Below are positions 6,001 through 14,242 of a stretch of DNA of 64,000 bases, in pieces. Under the pieces are notes generated by a model, which was given only the letters and a program-made list of their open reading frames with translations, was not told where the DNA came from and did no database searches. The stretch comes from CAZSHG01 sp964459995 (GTDB lineage: Bacteria; UBP14; UBA6098), in contig CAYWOR010000014.1 in the NCBI GenBank assembly GCA_964459995.1, forward strand, positions 6,357 through 70,356, read 5' to 3'. Position 1 is the stretch's first letter; each line of letters starts with the position of its first letter. The translations under genes and the position numbers were made by a program.

Positions 6001-7194
6001 TTATTCTAATATCTCTGCGGAACGATTTCCATCCGGCCAGCGGATGTCGATAATTTCTCCGCGATTCAGATCAGCGGCTTTTGTTATCACTCGACCCTGT
6101 TTCGAGACGATGACAAAGCCGCGTTTTATTGAGGTCGAGAGGGCTAAACCGCCCAGTCTTGAAATCAGCCGGTTGAGATTCGAGCCTTTTCGCTCAGCGA
6201 TTCTGACTATAGCCTTGTCTGCCTTCGATGACAGATCGTCGAGACTTTGTTCATAGTCGTGGAGAATTCGGAGAGGCGCACGCCATGCCGGTCTTCTGAT
6301 GAAAGAATTAATCCGCGACATCTCGCGCTCCACACGTGAGTTAAGCCCTCTTCTCGCAGTGAAAACAAAGCCCGCAATTCGATCGAGCAAATCTTCCATA
6401 TCCGATACAGCAAGTTCTGCGGCGGCAGATGGGGTTGGCGCACGCAGATCCGCGACGAAATCGGAAATAGTGAAATCGATTTCGTGTCCCACAGCGCTAA
6501 TAATGGGCAGTTCGGACGCGAAAATCGCTCGTGCGAGACCTTCGTCATTAAAACACCAGAGGTCCTCCTCGCTTCCCCCGCCGCGCCCAACAATTAGTAG
6601 ATCGGCATCGCCGTATTCGTTCATTTCAGCGATTCCCGAAGCGATATCCTCCGCGGCGCCTTCCCCTTGCACTTTTGCGGGGCGAAGGACAATCGAAACA
6701 TAGCGCGCGCGCCTCGTGATCACATTGACAATATCCCGAATCGCCGCACCGGAGCCGCTCGTAATAACACCGATTCTAAAGGGGAAGCGGGGGAGTGGCT
6801 TTTTGAATTCGCTCGAAAAAAGGCCCTCTTTCTCAAGTTTTTCTTTCAACTGACGAAATGCGATAGCCCTCGCGCCCTCGCCCACGGGCAACATCCTTCG
6901 CGCCATGAACTGAAAGCGCCCGGTTTTGTCATAGAGAGTCGGAGTCCCGAAAAGCTCTACCTTCATTCCATTTTCCGGAAGGAAATTAAGCCTTTCTGCC
7001 GAGGATCGCCACATAACCGCATCGATTTTCGAGTCGTCGTCGGTGATGGCGAAATAAATATGTCCTGATGCCGGAAGCTTTATATCGCGGATTTCGCCTC
7101 CAAGCCAGAGTCCTTCCGGCTCGATGCCCTCTAACGTAAGCCTGCAGAGGGTATTGAGCTCGGAGACGGTGAATATTTTACGTTCTTCAGACAC
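6001..7194 (-). CDS. xseA: Exodeoxyribonuclease VII large subunit
   Basis: A 397-aa catalytic subunit of the bidirectional single-strand exonuclease involved in mismatch repair and ssDNA processing. The N-terminal OB fold (FTVSELNTLCRL, then GEIRDIK, residues about 7-105) leads into the catalytic domain with GVITSGSGAAIRDI and the VGRGGGS and AVGHEIDFT motifs. The open frame continues upstream to 7365, but those residues overlap pdxJ and do not resemble XseA. The GTG at 7194, inside the last codons of pdxJ (8-nt overlap), is the best start. The partner xseB is not in this window. Confidence 0.93.
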   Translation of the reverse strand: MSEERKIFTVSELNTLCRLTLEGIEPEGLWLGGEIRDIKLPASGHIYFAITDDDSKIDAVMWRSSAERLNFLPENGMKVELFGTPTLYDKTGRFQFMARRMLPVGEGARAIAFRQLKEKLEKEGLFSSEFKKPLPRFPFRIGVITSGSGAAIRDIVNVITRRARYVSIVLRPAKVQGEGAAEDIASGIAEMNEYGDADLLIVGRGGGSEEDLWCFNDEGLARAIFASELPIISAVGHEIDFTISDFVADLRAPTPSAAAELAVSDMEDLLDRIAGFVFTARRGLNSRVEREMSRINSFIRRPAWRAPLRILHDYEQSLDDLSSKADKAIVRIAERKGSNLNRLISRLGGLALSTSIKRGFVIVSKQGRVITKAADLNRGEIIDIRWPDGNRSAEILE

Positions 7195-7921
7195 CGATTG
7201 CCTTGCGTGTTGCCCTAACAATTTCCAACATCTCACGAACTGCGGCGTCGAGTCCGACGAAAAGTGCACGTGCGATAATCGCATGGCCGATAGAAAGTTC
7301 CTCGACCGGTTCGATAGCGGCAATATTGCGGACATTGCGATAATTGAGCGCGTGCCCCGCCGCAACTCCGAGTTTCAGCTTTGAGGCCTGATGCGCGGCA
7401 CGTTCCAGCGTCCTAAGCGCATCGATCTCCTCCTCGAAACTCTTGCATACTGCGTAATAATTCGTGTTTAGCTCGACATAGTCGGCGTTCAGAGCCGCCG
7501 CAGTTTTCATATTTTCCTCGGTCGGATCGACGAAAAGAGATACGATTATTCCGGCTTCGGAAAGCTGTTCGACCGCATGCTCGATTTCCGGAGCCTCCTG
7601 CCCAAGGTCAAAACCCCGCTCTGTTGTGTTTTCGGAGGGGTTTTCCGGCACGAGGGTAACCATATCCGGCTTCACCTGAAGAGCGATGTCGATCATCTCT
7701 TGAGATGCTGAACATTCCAGCGTTAGATGCGAAGTTACAAGCTCGCGGACGATGTAGAAATCTCGGTCATTTATATGCCGTCTATCGCCGCGAAGATGCA
7801 CCGTCACGCCGTCCGCTCCAGCTTGCTCGACTAAGACAGCGGCATGGGCGGGGTCGGGATATTTTGTTCGGCGTGTGCCGCGCAAAGTTCCAACATGGTC
7901 GATGTTTACAGAAAGTCTCAT
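7187..7921 (-). CDS. pdxJ: Pyridoxine 5'-phosphate synthase
   Basis: The 244-aa TIM-barrel enzyme condenses 3-amino-2-oxopropyl phosphate with 1-deoxyxylulose 5-phosphate to give pyridoxine 5'-phosphate, the last ring-forming step of DXP-dependent vitamin B6 synthesis. Family motifs are present: VNIDHVGTLRG near the N-terminus, HLRGDRRHI (residues about 45-53), SLFVDP, GHALNY and SIGHAIIARAL. ATG 7921 with GGAG eight bases upstream is preferred over the GTG/ATG codons a few residues upstream. It overlaps xseA by 8 nt. Confidence 0.97.
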   Translation of the reverse strand: MRLSVNIDHVGTLRGTRRTKYPDPAHAAVLVEQAGADGVTVHLRGDRRHINDRDFYIVRELVTSHLTLECSASQEMIDIALQVKPDMVTLVPENPSENTTERGFDLGQEAPEIEHAVEQLSEAGIIVSLFVDPTEENMKTAAALNADYVELNTNYYAVCKSFEEEIDALRTLERAAHQASKLKLGVAAGHALNYRNVRNIAAIEPVEELSIGHAIIARALFVGLDAAVREMLEIVRATRKAIGV

Positions 7922-7989
7922 GTTATCTCCGTTCAAATTATGTTTTTTCTCTCAAATTAATAGTAGCTAATTGACAAATATCAACTTAC

Positions 7990-8223
7990 CTATCCTCCGC
8001 CGATTGGGATCGACAGCTGAATAATGTCTCCGTCGCGGAGTGTTGCGCTATGTTTGAGCATAATGGCATCCCTGACCGCTATTATATACTTTATGTGTTC
8101 CGGCAAATATCCCATCTCGCGCAAAAGCTCTGCAACAGAAGCATTTTCATCGAGAATAATAATCTCTTCAGCGACTCCTCGCGGCTTCAGCATATTGCCG
8201 TGGATTTGCACTTCGATTTTCAT
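7990..8223 (-). CDS. ThiS/MoaD-like sulfur-carrier protein
   Basis: The 77-aa protein has a beta-grasp pattern: MKIEVQIHG, then an acidic loop, a helix (ASVAELLREMGY), ...RDAIMLKHSATLRDGDIIQLSIPIGGG. The C-terminal diglycine is what an E1-like enzyme adenylates and converts to a thiocarboxylate that donates sulfur. It starts 2 bp after the stop of such an E1 gene, so the two are almost surely partners. ThiS (thiamine) and MoaD (molybdopterin) relatives are both possible. No thiazole synthase or molybdopterin gene is nearby, so the acceptor pathway is open. ATG 8223 has a GGGAG site upstream. Confidence 0.85.
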   Translation of the reverse strand: MKIEVQIHGNMLKPRGVAEEIIILDENASVAELLREMGYLPEHIKYIIAVRDAIMLKHSATLRDGDIIQLSIPIGGG

Positions 8224-8225
8224 AT

Positions 8226-8954
8226 TCACGTTCTCCCGCAAATCCTACATTCAGAGTCTCTTGGGATCGATACCGTTTCAAATCTCATCATGGAAAGATC
8301 GGCAAAGAGCATTTTGCCTTCCAGCGCGGGAACTAAACCCACAAGAGTTCTAACCGCTTCGGAGGCTTGAATCGAGGCGACAAAAACCGCTGTGGAGCCA
8401 ATAATCGGAGTATTCGATTCCATCGAAGCGTAAGGTATTGCACATTTTAGGCATGCGGTTTTATTTGGGACTATCGTCATCGCTCTGCCCTCGAAACCTC
8501 TACAAGCACCGTGAATAAAGGGGTTTCCGATCGCTACCGCGGCTAAATTTACGATATATCTCGATTCGAAATTATCCAAACAATCAATTACCAAAGAGCT
8601 TTTCGCAAATGTTTCGATGACATTTTCTTCGGTGATCCGAGTTCGTGAAAATGCTATCTCCGCAAAGGGATTCTGCTCTGAAAGCCTTTTCGCCGCTATT
8701 TCCGCTTTGGGAAAACCGACATCGTTGAATCGATAGAGAAATTGCCGATTGAGATTCGATAGTTCGATAATACCATCGTCTATTAACTCCAACCGGCCGA
8801 TTCCCGCTCCTGCGAGACATTTAGCGACGGTGCAACCAAGCCCACCGACACCTATAATTGCCACCTTGGCTTGGCGAAGCTTATTTTGCCCTTCTTCGCC
8901 GATTTCCGGTATGGCAATTTGCCTTTTGTAAATTTCCGTCTCGCGATTGTCGAT
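8226..8954 (-). CDS. E1-like ThiF/MoeB-family adenylyltransferase with no canonical start codon
   Basis: It activates the C-terminus of a sulfur carrier using ATP. Motifs: KRQIAIPEIGEEGQNKLR lead-in, AIIGVGGLG Rossmann loop, NLNRQFLYRFNDVGFPKAE with the Arg contacts to ATP, VIDCLDNFESRYIVN with the adenylation Asp, and two CxxC zinc pairs (CLKC and CRIC). GTG 8864 would delete the typical first 25-30 residues, yet upstream codons clearly encode that lead-in and contain no ATG, GTG or TTG back to the leuD stop. The best ribosome site (GGGAG) is 8 nt before an ATC at 8952-8954, used here as start. Unusual initiation or a sequence error is implied. It lies between leuD and the sulfur carrier. 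Confidence 0.85.
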   Translation of the reverse strand: MDNRETEIYKRQIAIPEIGEEGQNKLRQAKVAIIGVGGLGCTVAKCLAGAGIGRLELIDDGIIELSNLNRQFLYRFNDVGFPKAEIAAKRLSEQNPFAEIAFSRTRITEENVIETFAKSSLVIDCLDNFESRYIVNLAAVAIGNPFIHGACRGFEGRAMTIVPNKTACLKCAIPYASMESNTPIIGSTAVFVASIQASEAVRTLVGLVPALEGKMLFADLSMMRFETVSIPRDSECRICGRT

Positions 8955-8969
8955 GTTTATATCTCCCTG

Positions 8970-9491
8970 CTATTTTGCATATTCGAACAGGCCGCCGGCG
9001 TTGTAGATGTCTCTCTGGACTTCGCTCATCGGCTTGGCTTGAATTCGTGTGCAACTGTCTTTGACCTCGATTCCGCCGCTTTCAAGGTCGATCGAGACTA
9101 TCTGGCCGGATTCGATTCCACTCGCCATAATGTCCGGAGCTTCCAGAACCGGGACTCCGGCGTTAACAGCGTTGCGCCAATAGATCGCCCCGAATGACTC
9201 GCCGATAATCGCCTGCACCCCGAGAGCAACGAAGCCGTCAACCGCATGCTGTCTGCTACTTCCCGACCCAAAATTTCGTCCAACCACGAGAATATCGTCT
9301 TTCTGAGCCTTCTTTGGGAATTCTTTCCAACCATCGAGATTGCCGAATATATATTGACCCATTTCATTAATATCAGTTATCGCAAGATGTTTATTGTGGT
9401 AAATCATATCTGTGTCGATGTTGTCTATTCTTGCGCCCTTATCGTCGCGAATCACCCAGATACGTCCTTCGATTTTTGTCGGCTTTGTCAT
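8970..9491 (-). CDS. leuD: 3-isopropylmalate dehydratase small subunit (or related aconitase-type swivel subunit)
   Basis: The 173-aa swivel-domain subunit of a LeuCD-type isomerase. It has RIDNIDTDMIYHNKHL and the conserved VVGRNFGSGSSRQHA loop (residues about 68-82), followed by IIGESFGAIYWRNAVNAG. With LeuC it would convert 2-isopropylmalate to 3-isopropylmalate in leucine synthesis. Homoaconitase or methylmalate subunits look very similar. No large subunit is present in the window, so the substrate is not fixed. An AGGAG site precedes ATG 9491, and an E1-like gene follows without a gap. Confidence 0.88.
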   Translation of the reverse strand: MTKPTKIEGRIWVIRDDKGARIDNIDTDMIYHNKHLAITDINEMGQYIFGNLDGWKEFPKKAQKDDILVVGRNFGSGSSRQHAVDGFVALGVQAIIGESFGAIYWRNAVNAGVPVLEAPDIMASGIESGQIVSIDLESGGIEVKDSCTRIQAKPMSEVQRDIYNAGGLFEYAK

Positions 9492-9506
9492 TTTTCTCCT
9501 TATAGA

Positions 9507-11345
9507 TTATTTTAGTAAAGTGATGGTTATTCTTTGCGAGGATACCGCCACGAAATAAATCCCTCCGGGAACAGCCTCGTTCCGGTTGTCGGTTCCATTC
9601 CATATAACTCGTTTTTCGGTTATTGGCAAGCGCTTAATAAGCCGCCCTGAGATGTCATATATCGAGATATTTTCGCCTTCCCACTCGCCGTATAATTCAA
9701 AAGTGCATTCAGCGTTGAAGGGGTTAGGAAAAGCGCGTATCGAAATCTCTTTTGGTTTATATTCGCTTTCCGCGATTTCCATTGTGCCGAAGGGAATCCA
9801 TAACACTGCGTCCGCGATTACGACACTTCCGTTGACAGCGGTTCTATCGCTGATTCCAACATAGCCGCCGGAACCACTATCGAAGAGCTTTCGTCCGAGA
9901 TAGTGCCATTCCGCGCCGCTTCCCTTTTGCGAAACGAACAGCGATTCGTTCTCGACTCCAAAAATTCTGACGAACACACTGTCGCAACGGTTCGAGCCGG
10001 CGAGCCACCACATATAGATATCATAATAGCCGGAGTCCGGCAGATTTGGAGTCCATGTTGCCCAATCATCAGTGCCGCCGGAATTGCAAAAGGTGTAATC
10101 ACCCCACCATCCTGATTCGGGGGCGTAAGTGCCCGGATACCATGTCCCGCCTGTAACAAATTCGGGGTCGCCATTATCGATAATAATTGAATCTCCGTGG
10201 ACGACAGAATCCCCGAAAACATCCCGAATGCCTTCCCAGAAAACAGGATCGCAATCGTCGTAGCCCAATGCCCAGAAACCGACACCCATTAGGTTGTTTT
10301 CGGCTGTCCAGCGATATTTTTCGTCAAGGCTTCGAGCGTCATCCCACCAGCATTGACGGTAACTGCCATAGACATACCATGGTGCGGGGGCGTTTACATC
10401 GAAATTACAGCCATAGGTTAAGGTTTCGGCGACACAGGTTCTATAGAATTTAGCCGAACCGCTTCCTGTAGTCGTTGCTCCACGGTAACTTCCGGTGCAA
10501 GGCCAATCGTAGCCATAAAGGGGAAGACCTACGATAAATCTTGAGCGTTTGAACATGTTCGACCCGCAATAGGCCGAGACCGAATACGCTATGTCGTAGG
10601 TGCATCCGGGATCGTCGAGTGGCGCGAGTGGGCCGGTGGAAGACGAACCGCCATAGTAATAGCCATATCCCATAAGAAATAGAATGTCTGTGTGAGGTAG
10701 AAGCGAATCCGAGTTAAAAGTATTTCGCCAGTCCACTGGCGGAAGACAGAGACTTAGGACGGCTTCGGAATCTCTGGTGTGAATTGAATCCGCAAGCTCC
10801 CTCATGAAGGCGTAAAATCCAGCGCGCGCGGTGCTTGGCGGAAGCTCGAAATCGATATTTACGCCATCCGCACCCATCGCCATAACATTGCAGATTGTTT
10901 TGCATGCATTTGAGCGGTTTGTGGGATTGTTCACAATCGAAGCTATATCATCGTCGTTGAAAACCGCGATACAAACATCGACAGCGCATCCCTGCGAATG
11001 CGCCGCTGTAATTAATGCTGTAGCCGGCCAGTGACGGTAATTTGAAACATTACCGTAGCTGTTCAAAGTAACCTCAAAATAGGCGACACGAGTCAGAAGG
11101 TCGTATCTGGGGCAATCATAAGCGGTGTATTCCCAATAGGGAAGAAAACCGTAAACCTCGTGGCTGAGAGCGGAGGGTGAGCGCTCGAAGGGACGAAAGG
11201 CGATATTCGGCATTTCATATATCTGTTCGCCGCCAAAAAGAATCGAATGTTCCTCGTGGGGCAGAATCGATTGCTCGTTTGCGTTTGCGATAGAAACTAT
11301 CGCGGTGAATATAACTATCACAATCTTCATTATTCGTCTTGTCAT
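9507..11345 (-). CDS. Secreted GH18-like protein with T9SS sorting domain
   Basis: A 612-aa protein with signal peptide (KIVIVIFTAIVSIANA). Residues about 60-370 form a glycoside hydrolase family 18-like barrel: VYGFLPYWE strand, MGADGVNIDFELP with the catalytic Glu (the DGVNIDFE variant typical of YaaH/SleL-type cell-wall hydrolases), LFLMGYGYYYGG, and IVGLPLYGYDW. Next comes a golvesin-like domain (SGWWGDYTFCNSGG...WTPNLPDSGYYDIYMWW, about 400-520). A C-terminal type A sorting domain (FPNPFNAECTFELYG ... IYFVAVSSQ) ends the protein. Likely cleaves peptidoglycan- or chitin-like glycans outside the cell. The start overlaps the upstream regulator stop by 4 nt (ATGA). Confidence 0.85.
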   Translation of the reverse strand: MTRRIMKIVIVIFTAIVSIANANEQSILPHEEHSILFGGEQIYEMPNIAFRPFERSPSALSHEVYGFLPYWEYTAYDCPRYDLLTRVAYFEVTLNSYGNVSNYRHWPATALITAAHSQGCAVDVCIAVFNDDDIASIVNNPTNRSNACKTICNVMAMGADGVNIDFELPPSTARAGFYAFMRELADSIHTRDSEAVLSLCLPPVDWRNTFNSDSLLPHTDILFLMGYGYYYGGSSSTGPLAPLDDPGCTYDIAYSVSAYCGSNMFKRSRFIVGLPLYGYDWPCTGSYRGATTTGSGSAKFYRTCVAETLTYGCNFDVNAPAPWYVYGSYRQCWWDDARSLDEKYRWTAENNLMGVGFWALGYDDCDPVFWEGIRDVFGDSVVHGDSIIIDNGDPEFVTGGTWYPGTYAPESGWWGDYTFCNSGGTDDWATWTPNLPDSGYYDIYMWWLAGSNRCDSVFVRIFGVENESLFVSQKGSGAEWHYLGRKLFDSGSGGYVGISDRTAVNGSVVIADAVLWIPFGTMEIAESEYKPKEISIRAFPNPFNAECTFELYGEWEGENISIYDISGRLIKRLPITEKRVIWNGTDNRNEAVPGGIYFVAVSSQRITITLLK

Positions 11346-12673
11346 GGCTCGCGCACCTCTTCGTCCGACATGCCCAGTTTTTTCATTCGAGAATATATCA
11401 TTCGGCGAGTAATCCCGAGAATTTTCGCGGCCTCGGTTTTGTTTCCACGAGTTTTACGAAGCGCTTCGATAATGGCCGTGCGTTCCATATCTTCGAGGGT
11501 TCTTCTGCTGTGTTGAGGTGATATTGTGGGGGCAAGTATCGTTTCCATTCGAGGCAGATGCTTTATTTCTATAAGATCGCCTGACGCGAGAATGGTTGCA
11601 CGTTCGACAACATTGAATAGTTCTCGGACATTCCCGCGCCAAGATGCGGTTTTGAGCATCTGAACAGCTTGGGCATCGATGCCGCCTGAATAGTCCTTTT
11701 CACGGAGAAAATAGTTAACCAAATCGGGGATGTCCCCGCGCCTTTCGGCCAAAGAGGGCATCCGAATTGGAAAAACCGCCAAACGATAGTAGAGGTCTTC
11801 ACGGAACAGTCCCTTTTCCATAGCGGATTTTAGGTCGCGGTTGGTCGCGGCTATAAGGCGTATATTGACCTTAATCGGGTTGACTCCGCCCACTCGATTT
11901 ATGATGCCGTTTTGGATTGCACGAAGAAGTTTTGCTTGAATTCCGCCGGGAAGCTCGCCGATTTCGTCGAGAAACAGTGTGCCGCCGTCGGCAAGCTCGA
12001 ATCTTCCGGGTTTTGCTTTGTGCGCACCGGTAAAAGCACCCTTTTCGTGGCCGAAAAGCTCACTTTCGAGCAAGTTTTCAGATAGCGAAGCACAATTTAT
12101 CGCGATGAATGGTCCGTTAGCGCGTTTCGATTTCAGATGAATAGATCTCGCCGCAAGCTCTTTTCCAGTGCCGGACTCGCCTAAAACAAGCACAGTGGCG
12201 TCAGTCTCGGCAACTTTTTCGATAACTTCATAGACTTCGCGCATACATGCAGATTTGCCAACAATCACGACTTCGGAGATTTCGTCCCATCGCCTGAAAT
12301 TGATTTCCTGCGTAAGTTTACGCGCCTTATCAACCTTATCGACTAATAAAACCATCTCGTCCAGTGGAAAGGGTTTGATGATATAATCTTCGGCACCTGC
12401 TTTCATCGCAGAAATAGCCGTATCGACGCTGGCATAAGCGGTCATAAGTATGACTTTGAGGCCGGGATATTGTGTTTTTGCGCTCTCGAGAAGTTCGACC
12501 CCGTTTATATAGGGCATTTTAAGGTCGGTTATCAGAAGGTCATAGCCATTAGGAAGTTCTGAAAGGGCATCTTTCCCGCCGTTTACTGACTTCACAAAAT
12601 GGCCTTCTTCCTCCAACCGCGAAGCAAGTAGAAAACACATTTTCGGTTCGTCGTCCGCGATAAGGATTCTCAT
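11342..12673 (-). CDS. NtrC-family sigma-54-dependent response regulator
   Basis: 443 aa with a receiver domain (acidic pocket D7/D8, phospho-acceptor D50 in LLITDLKMP, later IIKPF), a central AAA+ domain (Walker A GESGTGKE, GAFTGA loop for sigma-54 contact, FLDEIGELP Walker B, RGNVRELFN sensor region) and a Fis-type helix-turn-helix (AAKILGITRRMIYSRMKKLG). It activates sigma-54 promoters when phosphorylated. No histidine kinase gene lies beside it. It overlaps the upstream NUDIX gene and the downstream GH18 gene by 4 nt each, so all three are translated from one message. Confidence 0.95.
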   Translation of the reverse strand: MRILIADDEPKMCFLLASRLEEEGHFVKSVNGGKDALSELPNGYDLLITDLKMPYINGVELLESAKTQYPGLKVILMTAYASVDTAISAMKAGAEDYIIKPFPLDEMVLLVDKVDKARKLTQEINFRRWDEISEVVIVGKSACMREVYEVIEKVAETDATVLVLGESGTGKELAARSIHLKSKRANGPFIAINCASLSENLLESELFGHEKGAFTGAHKAKPGRFELADGGTLFLDEIGELPGGIQAKLLRAIQNGIINRVGGVNPIKVNIRLIAATNRDLKSAMEKGLFREDLYYRLAVFPIRMPSLAERRGDIPDLVNYFLREKDYSGGIDAQAVQMLKTASWRGNVRELFNVVERATILASGDLIEIKHLPRMETILAPTISPQHSRRTLEDMERTAIIEALRKTRGNKTEAAKILGITRRMIYSRMKKLGMSDEEVREP

Positions 12674-13212
12674 TTCAAACTATCCTTTAATTTTTCGCGC
12701 AACAATCGCAGAACCTCGTTTGCATGGTTCGGGAAAGCAATATTCTCGGGCAAATCATCAATCTCGAACCAACCGACATCTTTTGATTCCTCTCCAGCGA
12801 TTGCTCTTCCCCCGATAACTTTCGCGATGTAATAAGTATTATGTGTAACTCCTTGCCCTTCATAAAGATCAAGAAATATTCCAAGTATCTCCGTCGGTTC
12901 TATTTCGACCCCGGCCTCCTCTTTTGTCTCGCGAATCGCACCATCACGGGGGTGTTCTGACTCTTCCAAAAAGCCTCCGGGGATGTCCCAAAAATCTTTA
13001 AACGGCTCTATGTCGCGTTTTATTAGCAAAAGCTTGCCGGCATCCAAAATCAACGCACCTGCGCAAGGTTTCGAGTTTCTGAACATGTGATGGCCGCAAA
13101 TCGGACATGTTTCGACCAACACCGAATTGCCCTCGACTGGTTTCCATTCGGTGCGGTTTCCGCATTTTTCGCAGAATCTCGTTTCTCGGTATTTTGTTTT
13201 ACTCTCTGCCAT
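12670..13212 (-). CDS. NUDIX hydrolase with N-terminal zinc ribbon
   Basis: The 180-aa protein opens with a four-Cys zinc ribbon (C14-x2-C17, C36-x2-C39), then a NUDIX fold. The signature G-x5-E-x7-RETKEEAG is intact: GFLEESEHPRDGAIRETKEEAGV, preceded by DFWDIPG. The zinc ribbon plus NUDIX combination resembles NADH pyrophosphatase (NudC)-like and ADP-ribose pyrophosphatase-like enzymes, but the SQPWPFPxS motif of NudC is absent. Substrate is therefore unknown, probably a nucleoside diphosphate linked to another group. First gene of the minus-strand run. Confidence 0.88.
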   Translation of the reverse strand: MAESKTKYRETRFCEKCGNRTEWKPVEGNSVLVETCPICGHHMFRNSKPCAGALILDAGKLLLIKRDIEPFKDFWDIPGGFLEESEHPRDGAIRETKEEAGVEIEPTEILGIFLDLYEGQGVTHNTYYIAKVIGGRAIAGEESKDVGWFEIDDLPENIAFPNHANEVLRLLREKLKDSLK

Positions 13213-13250
13213 TCTAATATTATAGTGTATCTATCTGGAATTTCCAACCC

Positions 13251-13413
13251 AAAAATGCCGGCGTCGCGCGGATGAAATCCGCTGGGGACAAATCGGAAAA
13301 AATTTCTATAAGTTAAAAATTCGTGCCCGATTTGTCCCCAGCCTTCTCTTCTGCCTTTTCGAAGCTTTGGCTTTCGAAAAGAATTTTGGAGAAGGCGCGA
13401 CGCCGGCATTTTT
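13251..13413. repeat. 163-bp nested palindrome (multi-branched hairpin element)
   Basis: The outer arms AAAAATGCCGGCGTCGCG (13251-13268) and CGCGACGCCGGCATTTTT (13396-13413) are an 18-bp perfect inverted repeat. Inside are three further stems: GCGGAT-GAA-ATCCGC; GCTGGGGACAAATCGG (13281-13296) with its exact complement at 13327-13342; and CCTTCTC...GAGAAGG enclosing TTTTCGAA...TTCGAAAA. The whole can fold as a cloverleaf. It has no ORF and fills the gap between NUDIX and uppP. A non-autonomous mobile element or REP-like unit is the likeliest explanation. Confidence 0.85.
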
Positions 13414-13433
13414 TGGAGATTTGCTCATACTCC

Positions 13434-13462
13434 TTGCAAAAGCTATTTTTATCGACTAAATT
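13434..13462 (+). promoter_or_regulatory. Likely promoter of the uppP-dnaE operon
   Basis: TTGCAA (13434-13439), 17-bp spacer, TAAATT (13457-13462). The -10 box ends only 9 bp before the uppP ATG and no ribosome site is visible, so the transcript may be nearly leaderless. Confidence 0.5.
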
Positions 13463-13471
13463 GTTTCTGTT

Positions 13472-14236
13472 ATGACGAGGTTACTTTACATAATCATCAT
13501 GGCTGTGCTACAGGGTATAACCGAGTTTCTGCCAGTTTCGAGTTCGGGGCATCTCGTTCTTGTCGGAAGTTTTCTTGGATTAAGTGAACCGGGAGCTGGT
13601 CTCGAGATAGCACTACATTTTGGGACACTATTGTCAATAATCGTATTCTATTGGAATGACATAGTAAAACTTGTCAAATCTTGTGATTCGATTAAATGCG
13701 AATCCTCGAAGACCATCGGACTTGTGGCAATCGCGACAATCCCTGCGGCAATAATTGGCCTTGCTTTCAAATCCAAGCTGTTGGGCTTTTTCGACAGACC
13801 CGCTGTAGCTTCTATAATGTTAATCATTACGGGTATTTTTCTAATGAGCACGTTTTTTATTCTTCGAGATGGTGCGAAAATCGGATTTTGGAACGCTATC
13901 GCAATAGGAATAGCGCAGGCATTCGCGATTTTGCCGGGAATATCGAGAAGCGGTGCTACTATTGTTACAGCTCGCCATTTTGGAATCGATGCCGAGAATT
14001 CGGCGCGTTTCAGCTTTTTCATGGCGATTCCTGCTGTCGCGGGAGCGGCACTCATGCATATTCTCGGCCACGCTTCGGAATTTAAGACTTATCATATCCT
14101 CGGAATTGCGGTTTCCTTCATAATTGGTTATATTTCACTGAAGATACTGATAAAAGTCCTCGATAAGGGCAAACTTTGGGTTTTCGGTCCCTATTGCCTA
14201 ATTTTGGGGTTAATCGGTTTAATAGCATTAACTTAG
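13472..14236 (+). CDS. uppP: Undecaprenyl-diphosphatase (UppP/BacA)
   Basis: The 254-aa polytopic inner-membrane enzyme dephosphorylates undecaprenyl diphosphate, recycling the lipid carrier for peptidoglycan and other surface polymers; high levels give bacitracin resistance. The two signature regions are present: QGITEFLPVSSSGHL (residues about 15-29) and LPGISRSGATIVTARHFG (residues about 158-175). About eight transmembrane segments are evident. It is 6 bp upstream of dnaE. Confidence 0.97.
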   Translation: MTRLLYIIIMAVLQGITEFLPVSSSGHLVLVGSFLGLSEPGAGLEIALHFGTLLSIIVFYWNDIVKLVKSCDSIKCESSKTIGLVAIATIPAAIIGLAFKSKLLGFFDRPAVASIMLIITGIFLMSTFFILRDGAKIGFWNAIAIGIAQAFAILPGISRSGATIVTARHFGIDAENSARFSFFMAIPAVAGAALMHILGHASEFKTYHILGIAVSFIIGYISLKILIKVLDKGKLWVFGPYCLILGLIGLIALT

Positions 14237-14242
14237 CGTATC

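Noticed and set aside
7195..7365. Longer xseA N-terminus
   Set aside because: The extra codons lie within pdxJ and do not resemble the OB fold; GTG 7194 fits better.
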